A DNA stretch of 64,000 bases, from positions 44,065,642 through 44,129,641 of the forward strand of contig NC_051072.1 in the NCBI RefSeq assembly GCF_004664715.2, written 5' to 3'. The notes below the pieces were generated by a model. That model was given only the letters and a program-made list of their open reading frames with translations, was not told the DNA's origin and ran no database searches. The stretch is from Peromyscus leucopus (lineage: Eukaryota > Chordata > Mammalia > Rodentia > Cricetidae). A program made the translations under genes and the position numbers. Positions 24,202 to 35,456 of the stretch are shown here, in pieces (the first letter of the stretch is position 1; the number at the start of each line of letters is the position of its first letter).

Positions 24202-25068
24202 AACAAACCCAAATGCTGCCAAATCTAAAACATGATGACACAACATTTAAAAAGCTTTAGATTTTACATTTTTAGATTTTACAGTCTCTATAAATGTCTA
24301 AACTCTGAAAAATTCAATATCTGAAACCCACTGAGTCCAAAGCATTTTCCATGAGGGATAATGAAGCTGTACCAAAGAACAGGAAAGGCCAAAGCACATG
24401 TTCATGACAGACTGGGTCCCTTGAGTTATAGACCCATTGTGTGGCAGTTATTAGTAGGGGCATATACCAAACAGAGTGAGTCATGCTGAAGCAAAAACCA
24501 TAAGCTGGGTCATTTACACACAACAGAAAGTTCCTACTTGTGGTTCTTGGCAACCCAAAGTCAAAACAATAGCAACCAAGTCTGATGAGTGGCCACCATA
24601 TCCTAGATTTTGATCCCTTTCCTTTTCCATGTTTCCACACAGAGGCCCCACATCCTCTTTTATAGGGCACTAACACTGTTTACGAGGGCTCCATCCTCAA
24701 GACATAATCATTTCCCATAAAGCCCTATGTTTTCACACCATCATGTTAGGGACTGTAGTAACATCACTGTGTCACTTATTTGTCAGGTCCAAGACCTCAC
24801 TCTTCAATTATGTCTCCCTGCCACAGTGTTTTTATGTGCTAATTCTCTGTGTCCAATACTCTCTTTTTAACAGTCTCCAAATACAAGAAAATAAGGAAGA
24901 GTTGAGAAATGATATGTTACTTGAAAGGAAATGTGTAGGTAACCATACCAGTCTTTTTCGTTGTGTGTTTGTATATTTATGTATTTATAATTAAAGTACT
25001 TGGAAGTGTATTATGTCTATTTGTAATGCTCATACATTACAAGGAGACATCTTGTACCATTTAAACAC
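24202..25068. other. Anonymous sequence
   Basis: No gene or repeat recognised. Confidence 0.5.
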
Positions 25069-25132
25069 TATTATATTATATTATATTATATTATATTATA
25101 TTATATTATATTATATTATATTATATATATAT
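25069..25132 (+). repeat. (TATTA)n microsatellite
   Basis: About 12 copies of the 5-base unit, nearly perfect, ending in TATATATAT. Confidence 0.95.
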
Positions 25133-25327
25133 CAATTCTGAAAAACATACGATATAGATGAAAAAATATACTGCATAATAGATCATTTGAGTTTCAGGCA
25201 GAATTGGGAGAGATATCAAGGGTTTCTTCCCAAGACTCTTAATTCTCTTATTGGGCAGCAAGGTGATGTCCCATAGATGACTCAAGTCTGCAACTGACTT
25301 TTTAATTCAAGAGCCCCTTAGTAGAGA

Positions 25328-25440
25328 GTGGTGATAGCCATGCTTATAGTCTCAGCTACTTGAAAGGTTGAGGCAGGAAGATTTTAGGTCATGGGTAATG
25401 TAGATAACCTATCTGGATTCTCCACAGAAAACAAAACCAA
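25328..25440 (+). mobile_element. B1/B4-like SINE fragment
   Basis: GTGGTGATAGCCATGCTTAT, CAGCTACTTGAAAGGTTGAG and GGCAGGAAGATTTTAGGTC follow the 7SL-like B1 layout, diverged, with an A-rich end. Confidence 0.55.
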
Positions 25441-25893
25441 AGCCCATCTGTTGAGTTGCCCGAACGGCCATCAGACGGCAGATGTTCATTAGATTCATTT
25501 CACCAAGTTCTTTAAGGGAGGGTGAGGAGCTTCTGCTCTACGAGGTATGTACTGTCTCCACTCCTTAGGGAACAGCATCTAGGCTTTTTCGGTTGACCTA
25601 GAAGGTCCTTGATTAGTGAATAGAACTGGAATTTTACATTAGGATAAGCTCAGTGGAGATAAAAGTGTACCATCGAGGTCAGGAAGGTCTCGTGGACCAT
25701 CAGTGGAAGAGCCCTGTCTCACAAGGCTGGAACCAGATGCTCCACTGCTGTCTGCAACTAGGGCAGCTGCTCTGCCTGGCGGCCAGATGGGCCCTGTGCT
25801 CTGGCCACCTCTGCATGTCTGGGTTTTCTCTGTTAAGTCGGCATTCTCTGTACCTCCATGCATTGTAGCAAAAGATGTCCACCTGCTGAGTCC
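25441..25893. other. Anonymous sequence
   Basis: No gene or repeat recognised. Confidence 0.5.
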
Positions 25894-26600
25894 TGTAGTA
25901 GTACTTTCTTGTCAAGACCACCAGCTCATAAATAACAGCCTGGAGACTTTTATTATTAATTATAAAAGCTTGGCCTTTAGCTTGGGCTTGTTTCCAACTA
26001 GCTCTTATAACTTAATAAACCCATATTTTTTAACCCATGTTCGGCCATGTGGCCCTTAACCTTTCCTCAGTATGGTGCACCCTACTTGATCCAAATCTAC
26101 TGGCAAAATCTATGTGCCTAGATGCCGCGCCTGCATGGCAATTGGGCCCAAAACCTGGCAAGGGAAGTCGGGATGAACACAGCACACACCAGTCAAGTTG
26201 CATGCATCAGGACTCTTTTATTCTTTCTTCCCCATCTTATATACCCTTTCAGGAGGAAACAAACAAAATTGTTTATCAAGCACCCAGGGTCGAGGAACGG
26301 TCAGCATGCCCCAGGAAGCCACAGCTGCCAAAACATGAGATATACCAAACAGCAAAACATCCACAGAACAGCCTGACCTCAGCACACTCAGAACAGGGGA
26401 GGTGGAGGCAATCTTAGAGGGGTCAGAGCCATTCTGATTCCAACACCTAGATTCCTCCTCCCAGTTCCTCTTTCTGCCCTGAAGTCCCATCTATCCTCTC
26501 CTGCCTACTTACTGGCTGTTCAGCTTTTTCTTAAACCAATCAGAAGATGCCTTAGGTAGAGACACATCTTTACAGAGTGTAAAAAGATTATCTTACAACA
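25894..26600 (-). mobile_element. Solo LTR family A (antisense), interrupted
   Basis: Minus strand begins TGTTGTAAGA (26600) and ends CTACTACA (25894). It shows the shared AAAAGCTGAACAGCCA and a GAGCTGGTGGTC end. A younger LTR (26123-26445) sits inside it. Flanks GAGTCC and GTGCCC match at four of six, possibly a worn target duplication. Confidence 0.72.
26123..26445 (-). mobile_element. Solo class II LTR with perfect 6-bp target duplication
   Basis: The minus strand reads TGTTGGAATC ... GCGCGGCA, 323 bp. It contains a TATA-like GTATATAAGATGG (26232-26244 area) and a polyadenylation signal GAATAAAAGAG (26214-26224 area), the usual U3/R arrangement. CCTAGA flanks it at 26117-26122 and 26446-26451. 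The 6-bp duplication and layout fit an IAP-like ERVK solo LTR. It inserted into the older LTR at 25894-26600. Confidence 0.9.
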
Positions 26601-26736
26601 GTGCCCAAATGTAGGTGTCCTGTAGGGTCAGTGAGGGCCAAAGGCTGGCTGCATCATGAAGCCAGTTTTGTATCCCCAGGGAATTGCCATGGATCATCTA
26701 TACCATGGTTCCACCTGCTTAGCGGTTGCCAAGTGT

Positions 26737-27135
26737 GCTGGCTAATTTTATATGAACTTGATGCAAGCTACAGTAATTTTGGAAGAGGAACCTCAATCAA
26801 GAAAACGACCCCACCAGACTGGTCTGGGGGCAAACCTGCAGGGCATTTTCTTGACTGATGATTGATATGGAAAGACCCAGGCTATTGTGGGCAGTGCCAC
26901 CCTGGGCTGGCGGTCCTGGGTGCTATAACAAAGCAGATTAAACAAGCCCTGGGGAGCAAGCCAGTAAGCAGCACTCCTTCATTGGCTCTGCGTCCATTCC
27001 TGCCTTGGGTTCCTGCCCTGACTCCCTTCATGACGGACTGTTACTAGGAAGAGTAAGAGGCAATAAGTCCTTTCCTCTTCAAGTTGCTTTTGTTCATTAT
27101 ATTTTACCACAGCAACAGAAGCCTAGTTAAGACAT
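26737..27135. mobile_element. Dispersed rodent repeat (family not named)
   Basis: Runs from GTGCTGGCTAATTTTATATG to CAGAAGCCTAGTTAAGACA, with AGGCTATTGTGGGCAGTGCC and a CCTTTCCTCTTCAAGTTGCT part near the end. Ends and layout recall an LTR or old DNA element that I have seen often in rodent DNA but cannot name. Related to 16265-16648. Confidence 0.5.
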
Positions 27136-28815
27136 GAAGGAAGCAAGACTTCACGACACAAATTTTCTGCAAGGCTCTCACTCTAGAGGATAGAATGCCA
27201 TTCTAGAGGAGGGGAGCCGGGCAGACACCCCAAGTGTAATATATCGGCCTTTGCAATCTCTTGTCAACTCAGTGCTTCCATTTGCCACCTTCACAGTCAC
27301 TGTGGCCACCACATGCTTTCTGTCTTACCAGGCACTGAAACTTAGCCTAGAATGTAAAATACCCTCCTTGAGCTCACATTCTTGAACACTTGGGCCCCAA
27401 CTTGAGCTGTCTAGACGGGGTGGGAGTTGGGGGTGGGGTGGTGGTGGAGACTTCTGGACATGGGCCTAGTTGGTAGACATAGTACCATAATTATGGGTCT
27501 TACATGATATAGCTTTGCCTCTGTTCCAGCCCGAGACCCTCTCTGCTCCTGTCCCACAGAGATACATGCAAGCGGCTTCATTTCGTGCTCCCCCTGCTGC
27601 AGCCTCGAAGCCCATGAGTTCTGCCATGACTTCCCTGATGTGAAGGATGATATCTTTTCAGTATAAATCTCTCTGTCCTTCTGTCAGGAATTTGCTCACG
27701 GAGACAAGAAAAGCAGCCAGTGCAAGTTTTCAGTGCTGGTCTCCCGGCAATCGACTGTCTCCTGGGCGGTGAGGTTTCATATCTACTCTTCTGTGTTCTG
27801 TCTTCCATTTTATTCGTATTGGAGCTCTTCCTCACTGAGTGCTGCCTTTCTTAACCTCTCATATAAGAGCAAAGCATTCACAGCAAGCCTTTTCTATGCA
27901 TTTTATGCTCTCACTTATCCCTATCCCTAACAGATTATTCTCCCCAAGCACCGGGGCCTGGTACATACTCAGCAGTCAGTCTACCACCAAAGTACATCCC
28001 AAGTCTGGCCCTTTCCTAATATTTTTTTTTATGCTGTTATGTTCCTATTTTTTTTTTTAATTTTGCTGCACTCAGTTCCCTTCTCCAGTTTGTACAATAT
28101 CAACCCCATTCCTTTTATCTTGCTGGGTCGCAACCCTGGTGGTCCCACTGGACCTTTATGGCTGCCGTGGGTACTACAGGAGTGTACTACAGGATGCTCT
28201 GACGCATGAGAATTCCACTTGGTCTCATCTCACTGCACTGGGGACTTTCCCCTAAAATTACAGGTACAACAGGACTAAATGTATTCCGTTTGCTTTCCTA
28301 AGTTAAGTGTGGTGGGTAGGAAAATATTGGGTGCAGCCTTCAGTGAAGAATGTAGTCTGAGGTGTCCTTCGACAATGTAAAAACTACACGTCTTAGAGGG
28401 GCTGATTCCACCTTTCTTGTAACAGACAGCCTCAGCTGGCACTGTTGAGGTATTTCATCACGGATCCTGGAGCATGTGTCAGCCTCTGCTAACAGTGACT
28501 TTTCTTACTCAGTTGCTTAAACCACTGTCTCCACTACCATGGAGACAACAGAGAGTTTCAGGATTCGGTGAATGATTTTCTGTAGAACTGATGCTCTGGG
28601 TAGAGGTTGAGGCTATACTCAGAGCCTTATTGGAACATTCAGTAGCTGTGCTTAGAGGAAAGCACACATTAGATTCTAGAAAGCACGTTCGAGGGCTGAG
28701 GGTACACGATGCAGTGTAAATGTGGCATTAAATGATGGTCATCCCAGAGAAGCAGCCAGCCACCCACAGACATATCCAAAAATGCAACGCATTCCAACCA
28801 TTTCACCAATGAAGG
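27136..28815. other. Anonymous sequence with a G-quadruplex motif
   Basis: No gene recognised. At 27417-27438 four G runs (GGGG, GGG, GGGGG, GGGG) with loops of 1-4 bases make a quadruplex candidate. The remainder is plain. Confidence 0.45.
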
Positions 28816-28818
28816 GCG

Positions 28819-28902
28819 GAGAAGCAGGGATGTGACTTAGTGGGCGAGCATGGCCCTGGTGTGTGAGTCAGGCCCTGGGGTCAATCCCCAGCAACACAAG
28901 GG
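28819..28902 (+). mobile_element. ID-like tRNA-derived SINE fragment
   Basis: Has AGTGGGCGAGCATGGCCCTG, AGGCCCTGGGGTCAATCCCC and an AGCAACACAAGGGG end. The B box is nearly canonical. Diverged relative to the ID copy at 55516. Confidence 0.65.
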
Positions 28903-31343
28903 GAAGGGGATGAAAAGAAGGAAGGAATGGAGGGAGAGGGGATAGAAGGAGAGAGAAGAAATCTAAGGCTGTATTTGTGACCAAAATAGACAATGGTAGA
29001 AGAGCCCTAGCACAGGGAATCTTAGAATTCAATCACGGAATATCATTTAGGGATCATATCAACATGTGGGGAGGCACCTGTGCACATCACTGTATCCAAG
29101 GGAAACAGGTGGTGGGTGCTGGCACTGGAAACAGCTCCTGTGATGCCTTCTCCAGACTCTTCTACACAGTGTCACCGTGTACCTTCTGATGACTGGTGCT
29201 AAGAGGATTCTTCTAGAAGCTGGGCTGTTTGTGTTTCTAAGGGGACCGGCTAGGTTTCTGGAGCACAAGGCTTGGAACATGGCACTGTTTTGGTACTCAA
29301 AAGGAACAGATGTAAACAACTGTGATCAGGCCATGGCAACACCATCCAAAGCCCAGGTCCCTGGAGGCCTGTGCCCATCAACAGCAATCCAGTCATCCTG
29401 GACAGCTGGTCCAGCGGAGTCCACATGCCATGTCTCCAAGAATTGACCACTCCTCCTGGCTCCCCTCTTCAGCGACTTCCAGTTGGGTTTACAAAATGTA
29501 GTATCTTACATTTATTGTTAAACTGATTCTCTGCCTATCTCGGTATCTGTCTCCCTTCTCTGCCCGCTTCTGTTGTTTCTGGTTGTTCTTTTGTTTTGTT
29601 GTTGTGTGTCTCAGGCTTGGAGTGCTCCTTTCTCTTTCTCCGATAAGCTCCCTGGCAGCCATGCCCGTGGGGAGGTAGTCAGTTTTCTGGCTGCTTTTTA
29701 AGTGGGCCTAAGCATTTCTCACTGTCCCAGACTTGCTGAAAGGAGACATCAGGTCATGGGGTACTCGCAGGACTCGGGCCATGCCATCATTTCCACCACC
29801 AGTCTGAACTGAGCTGATGTGATGTCTGTTGCTTGCCACCCTCGCCAGCCAGTGTCTAGATGGTAGAGCCCCAGGGGTGAGTCTCCTCTACCACATGTCA
29901 TGGGTGTCTGGCGTCTGCTTCCCTCCAGCAGAGGACGCTGACAGGGGAAGCCATATGTGTCCCTCTTGGCTGTCATCCTACCCCATCTTGGGAAGGTCTC
30001 CGTTTCACGTCACCAATTGTCTGCCAGCTCGAACTGAAAGCCAGAGCCGTGCTGGGCCCTAGAATTTTTCGGATGTTTGGTGGGTGACACTTGTATCAGG
30101 AGAGTGCTGGGAAAGAGGCGAGAGGCTTGAAAAATGCCTCCCTTGGCTGGGAGGCAGGAAACCTAACTCTTGGGCTATTTGTGCCATACGGCAGTGGAAA
30201 AGTTGACACATTGCTCCATCATGCAACGTCTCCGCACAAAAACGGGGACGGCTCTGTCAAGCAAAGCTTCGGAGGCCGGTGGGCAGGTTTAGGAAGTGTG
30301 TTCCACAGTACCTGGGCCCACAGTCTACCAGCTTCCTGCTCATAATCCAGCAGGACTATTGATCAGGTGGCGCTGTATCCCTACCAGGCTAGAGGCTGGC
30401 TGCTGGCTGAAGCCCATTTCTCTTCTCTTGGCCCAAGCTCTCAAGCTCCCCAGAAAGCCAGTGTGTCCTTTCCTCCCAACAGCTTGCCAGGCGAGCAAAT
30501 GGCAGGTCCTGAGTCCACAGGTGCACGGGGTGGAGCCCTTTCGGCTTAGAGAGTAACCCCCCTGAGCGCGAGCTCTTTCCAGCTCTGTACTCAGTACAGT
30601 GATTCACAACAAGGCAAACGAACCAAGCTTGTCATCAAGGGCTGTTTTCTGTCTGGCAAGTGTGTGTATCGAGGCCTCTGCCCAGGGCCTCTCAGAGAAA
30701 CCTCTCTCTCCTCTAGTCTGCTCCACAGCCGGGGACAGCAGCCTAGATGTTGTCTGGCAGCAGCAGGGTCTTGTGACTGCACCTAATTTGGTCAGACACT
30801 GAGGAATGGGCTAGAAGTCCAAGGGATGGACACCCGGGAAGGAAGATTCTGCCCGGGTCCAGCAACACTTGGCTCTCAAATGGGAAAGGACCATTTCTGA
30901 ATATTGCATAGGTCAGAGCACAAGGCACAGGGCACTTACATGGACCGTTGACAAAAGCTTGGGGACCAGGCAGTGGTGAAGGGTGAAGAGGGCTCCCTCA
31001 ATTCTGGGTGGGCACCCTTGTCTGCCTGAAGCAGTGGCTTTTCCTTCCACACTCTCGCAGGACTGCCAGGGCTTTCCAATAAGCTCCTGAGGAGGGTCTC
31101 TTCTTTGGTAGATAATTATCGAAGATTTCCCCATAGAATCTCAGAATAGTCACCTCCAGCCAGGGCATGCTCACAAGATTGGGGAACCAGGTAGGTGCCA
31201 ATAAAGCATTTTTTCCCCTAGAGCAATATTTTCAGGAGACACTCTCTTTCTGGGGTAGTGGGGCTGGCTGTCAGCTTTGTGTCAGGCAAAGAGGATCACT
31301 TTGTCGCTAAGTGAATATGCTCATTTAATATGTCACCCTTGGC

Positions 31344-31345
<2 letters not shown>
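28903..31345. other. Anonymous sequence
   Basis: About 2.4 kb without a repeat I recognise, apart from a purine-rich GAAGGA stretch at 28900-28960. Several 60-90-codon frames overlap on both strands with no family resemblance. No gene is supported. Confidence 0.45.

Positions 31346-31390
<45 letters not shown>
31346..31390 (+). repeat. (TG)n microsatellite
   Basis: About 22 TG units, one TA interruption near the end. Confidence 0.97.
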
Positions 31391-31432
31391 TTCTTCTCAT
31401 TCACTGAAATGAACATCTAAAATGCAAATCAC

Positions 31433-31591
31433 AGGCCAAGGAGGTGACGAGGCAGGTAAAGACAACTCGCCACCGAACGCGGTGACCTGAGTTCAATCCC
31501 CAAAACACACTCGGTGAAAGGAAGAGAGAACCAGCTCATGCAAGCTGTCTTCTGACCACCACATGCAGGATGCAGGCCATGGCATATGTGC

Positions 31592-31649
<58 letters not shown>

Positions 31650-31660
31650 ATAAATGGAAT
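31433..31660 (+). mobile_element. B3-type SINE with (CA)n tail
   Basis: GGCAGGTAAAGACAACTCGC, GTGACCTGAGTTCAATCCCC and CAAGCTGTCTTCTGACCACC follow the B3 consensus. A CA tract (31594-31645) and AAATAAATGG form its tail, the usual place for CA growth in this family. Confidence 0.85.
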
Positions 31661-32048
31661 AAAAGGCCAAAATACAAACCACCCAAACAGCACCGTTTTG
31701 GAACAAGCCAACTTCAGGGCCAAGGAGGAAGAAGGAAGGGCTACCCACCAACCTACAGGAGGTGGGGTCTAGCGCATTTCCTCACATCCCATTGGTTAAA
31801 CTCTGTGAACCATATGGCCGCATCCAAAGTCACCCGAGCAGAAACGTGACTCTTACATGGCTGGTGCCCCTTAACATGGCCACTAACAAAGCTGAAAGTG
31901 TGAGCCAGTGTGTGAACGGTGGTGGCAGATAAGCGACATTCCACTTGGACCACACATTGGTCACTGAGGCAGCTTGTATACTCTCTGCCTGTGGTTGCGG
32001 AGCTTTTCCAAAATCTGCAGTCTGCAGAGAGCTTCAGGAGATGGCAAG
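31661..32048. other. Anonymous sequence
   Basis: No gene or repeat recognised. Confidence 0.5.
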
Positions 32049-32294
32049 TCTTTCCTTCCTTTCTTCTTCTCTCCCTCCCCTCCCCCCTCCCCCTCCCTCC
32101 CCTCTCCCCTCCCTCCCTCCCTCCCCCCTCCCTCCCTCCCCCTCCCTCCCTCCCTCCCTCCCTCCTCCCTCCCTCTTCCTCCCTCCCTCCTCTCCTCCCT
32201 CCCTCCCTCTCTCCCTCCCCCCTCCCTCTCTCCCTCCCTCCCTCCCTCTCCCCTCCCTCCCTCCCTCTCTCCCTCCCTCTCTTTCTTCTTTCCT
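32049..32294 (+). repeat. 246-bp uninterrupted polypyrimidine tract
   Basis: No purine occurs on the plus strand from 32049 to 32294. It is built of CCCT, CCCTCC and CTTC units, irregularly phased. The purine strand has many GGGAGGG runs. Several overlapping open frames of 120-190 codons (Ser/Pro/Leu or Arg/Glu/Gly) are by-products of this composition. Confidence 0.98.
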
Positions 32295-32342
32295 GGTGGT
32301 ATTTTATACACACGTAAAATTTTCCATGTCAATTTTTTAATA

Positions 32343-32495
32343 GTCCTGAGGATGAAACCTAGGACTCTGTGCTTTACCTCTGAGCTGCCTTCCGGACCCT
32401 TTTTTTCTTTCTTGTAGGACAGGGTCTTGCTATGCCTGGCCTTGAATTGGTTATCCTGCTGCTTCAGCTTCCTGAATAGCTGAGATTAAAAACAT
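32343..32495 (-). mobile_element. B4-like SINE (antisense)
   Basis: Antisense ID-like half (GAGGATGAAACCTAGGACTC, CTCTGAGCTGCC) then a B1-like half (GGACAGGGTCTTGCTATGCC, CTGAATAGCTGAGATTAAA). Confidence 0.7.
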
Positions 32496-32544
32496 TCTAA
32501 TCTCCCCTCTCTTCCCGCCCCCTTAGGCAGTCATAGTTCAGATT

Positions 32545-32622
32545 GTTCTCAAATGTGGGATCTTCCTGCCTCAGCCTCCTAAGTGCCAGGATTAGAGGCA
32601 TGTACCAACACGTCTGGTCATC
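32545..32622 (-). mobile_element. B1-like fragment (antisense)
   Basis: GATCTTCCTGCCTCAGCCTC, GTGCCAGGATTAGAGGCATG and ACCAACACGTCTGG match the right part of antisense B1/7SL SINEs. Confidence 0.65.
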
Positions 32623-32639
32623 TAAATCCGATAGTTGAG

Positions 32640-33060
32640 CAGTTTCAGGTATTTAGGTATATAGTTGTATTCCTAACTTCACCCTCTGTCTCTAGAATCA
32701 TTCTATCTTCTCAGATGGAAACGCTACATTTATTAAATCCCCCTCATCCCCCTCTGTCCCTGGAAACTATTTTACTTTCTGTCTGGCGCAAGTGCCATTG
32801 TATATACTGGCTCTGTGTCTGGCTTATCTCACTTAGCTCACTCTTCTTAAAGACCCACTCACGTTACACAGTGTGTCAGAATTCCTTTCCTCTGGAGGCA
32901 GGTGAACGCACTTATCAGTTGTGTTTATTCACTTGTCTGGTGCTAGACTCTTGGGTTGCCTTTACCATTTAGTTCCTATGAGCAATGCAACAGTAACTGC
33001 AGAGCATACACGTGTCTTCCAGACTCTTCTCATGGGTGTATAGGCAGAGGCAGGGCCTCT
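32640..33060 (-). mobile_element. Old L1 ORF2 3' fragment (antisense)
   Basis: Plus strand carries antisense landmarks of mammalian L1 3' ORF2: GTGTCTGGCTTATCTCACTT, CACAGTGTGTCAGAATTCC and ACTCTTGGGTTGCCTTTACC. Old and full of stops. Confidence 0.7.
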
Positions 33061-33145
33061 GGAAGCCTGTTAGTGCCATGTCTGGTGTTTTGAGGAGTTG
33101 AATGCTGTTTCTCACAGATTGGGGTCTTTCTTGCCTGTGCTATCA

Positions 33146-33626
33146 TGTGTTCTTGTTTGGTTTTGCTCTTTTGGGGGGCCCACCACCCAGCTCCCAAATA
33201 AATTACACACAGAAGCTTATTCTTAATTATAAGTGCCTGGCCTTAGCTTGGCTTGTTTCTTGCCAGCTTTCCTTAACTTAAATTAACCCATCTGTCTTTT
33301 GCTTCTGGACTTTTCCTGTTCTCTTACTTCTGTAAATCTTTCTCTTACTCCTACTTTGTGGCTGGTTGTGTGGTTGTGTAGCTGGGTGGCTGGCTCCTGG
33401 AGTCCTCCTCCTTCTCTTGCTCCTTGATCCATTCCTTTCAGATTTCTCTTTCTATATATTCTCTCTGCCTGCCAGCCCCGCCTATCCTTTCTCCTCCCTT
33501 GCTATTGGCCATTCATCTCTTTATTAAACCATCAGGTGCTTTAGACAAGCACAGTAACACAGCTTCACAGAGTTAAACAAATGCAACATAAACAAAAGAA
33601 CACACCTTAAAATGCACCCTACAACA
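33146..33626 (-). mobile_element. Solo LTR family A (antisense)
   Basis: Minus strand begins TGTTGTAGGG (33626), with TTTAATAAAGAG, GGATAGGCGGGGCTGG and TATATAGAAAGAG, and ends with GGGAGCTGGGTGGTGGGCCC before an A-rich CAAGAACACA. Best-kept copy of this family here. No matching 6-bp flanks were found. Confidence 0.8.
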
Positions 33627-35040
33627 GTGGTTGGCAGGGCTTCTGCTCCTGATAGTGGATTTGCTCATCACCACCTACCCAGTCTTTTTCTTCCCTTGGC
33701 TGGAAGAAGTATTACTGAGGAGTTTTTAGGTTTTCCACTCTCAGTTCTTTGGATTTCGCTTACCTTTATAATTTATCTTTCATGTAAATTTCCATTATGG
33801 TACATGTCACCAGAGGGTCACTGCCAGCTAACAAGCTGGTTTAAAGTCATCTGTAGGCTGACTCAGTTCATCAAGACAGTAAAAAGTTTATTTTAACAAA
33901 CAACGACTCCATTGGAGCGCTAGAATTTCCTTTACTCGGCAAACAAAGGTCAGCCCTGTGGTGTACCTCTGCTTCTGTGTCTAATTCAAGAAGGCGGCTA
34001 CTAACAACAAATAGAACAATTGTTACTATGTGACGGGGTGAAAGGGTGTGAGGACAGTCAAGCAATGCTATGGTTTGGCCAGGCTTCTTCAAGCTCCCTG
34101 GCAACCCAGGAAGACTTTGGTACTCGGTTACACAAGCCTGTTCTCTAGACATGGCTGGAACTCCTCAGGCGTCTCTTAGGCTGTGAGGTAGGCTTAGCAG
34201 CCTAGGGACGCCTAGCCAACAAGCTACTAAATACTGAACTTCAGACTCAGCCCAGGCAATGCTTCCTGACACCCTGTATGGCCTCTTCATCCCTACTGCC
34301 ATTCCTGGCCCCTTGTAACAGGTAGGAATGGGTTGTCGTGGCCTCCTCTGGGCTCAGCGTGGACATGTGGCTGAATCCTGGCTGCTGTATCTAGGAGCAA
34401 TCTCTCTTCTCTCGCTGATGAATAGTACACACCAGTGAGAACAGCTGTTCCTCCTCACTAGCCACCGTCTCCTCTGCACACATCACTAGTGCCACCGCCG
34501 AGCAGATAAAGGAAGCCATACACACATATGGACAGGTGGGGCATGATGGGAGAGGAGCACTCGAGGCCTGGAGAATCAGATTGGGAATGGCCCTGCCTTA
34601 ACATTCAGGTCAGTTGCCTCGGAAAGCCTGTTTATCTGTAAAAAGGCATTCCTTGGGAAAACAAAGATGATCTCACAGCTCCTAAAGCAAAATGTACCCA
34701 CTTTGTGGTCTCAAGTGTACTTTCTTTTAGAACGGCAACTTCTGTGGGATGGTAAATGACAGACTGCAAACATGTCCTTCCTTGGCAGAGTCAAGTGAGA
34801 TCAGCCCTCTCTCTGTCACCAAAGGGTCTCTGACATTTCAGTCCGTGAAATCTGCAAGTCACGGAACCACTGATTCAACTTGAGAAAAACTGACTCCTGG
34901 AGCAGGGCTCAGGACTGGTTTTCAGGCCACTCTCCAGTCTGGCCACCTTTTTCACGAAAGCCATGGGCCCTGGCTCTTGTCGTCATTCCATGTCTGCTTG
35001 GAAAGAAGAGAGAAAAAGAAGAGCCGGGTTCCCTAAGCCT
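33627..35040. other. Anonymous sequence
   Basis: No gene or repeat recognised in 1.4 kb. Confidence 0.5.
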
Positions 35041-35456
35041 CATCACTGTGTGTGCAAATGCGTGTGTGCATGCACACCTGGGTGCATAGTTCAGTGAGCT
35101 TCATCATTATGTGTGCAATGTGTGTGCAAGTGTGCATGTATATACACCTGCGTGCACATAGTTCAGTGAGCTTCATCATGTGTGCAATGTGTGTACAAGT
35201 GTGCATGTGCATACACCTGGGTACACATAGTTCAGCAAGCTTCATCATTATGTGTGCAATATGTGTGCAAGTGTGCGTGTATATACACCTGTGTGCACAT
35301 AGTTCAGTGAGCTTTATCATGTGTGCAGTGTGTGCAAGTGTGCGTGTATATATTCCTGTGTGCACATAGTTCAGTGAGCTTTATCATGTGTGCAGTGTGT
35401 GTGCATGTGTGCATGTATATATACCTGTGTGCACATAGTTCAGAGAGCCTTAAATT
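35041..35456. repeat. Minisatellite, 67-72-bp unit, about six copies
   Basis: AGTTCAG starts each junction at 35088, 35160, 35229, 35301, 35368 and 35437, giving unit lengths of 72, 69, 72, 67 and 69. Each unit has GCTTCATCAT, a TGTGTGCAA block, a TATATACACC block and TGTGCACATA. Some units differ by a 3-base ATT. Long open frames on both strands come from unit lengths that are mostly multiples of three. Confidence 0.93.

Noticed and set aside
31429..31772. Cys-Val or Thr-His repeat proteins
   Set aside because: Translations of a CA/TG tract.
31753..32417. Long overlapping frames (120-190 codons) rich in Ser/Pro/Leu or Arg/Glu/Gly
   Set aside because: They are produced by the pure CCCT-type tract; no start context, domain or conservation signal.
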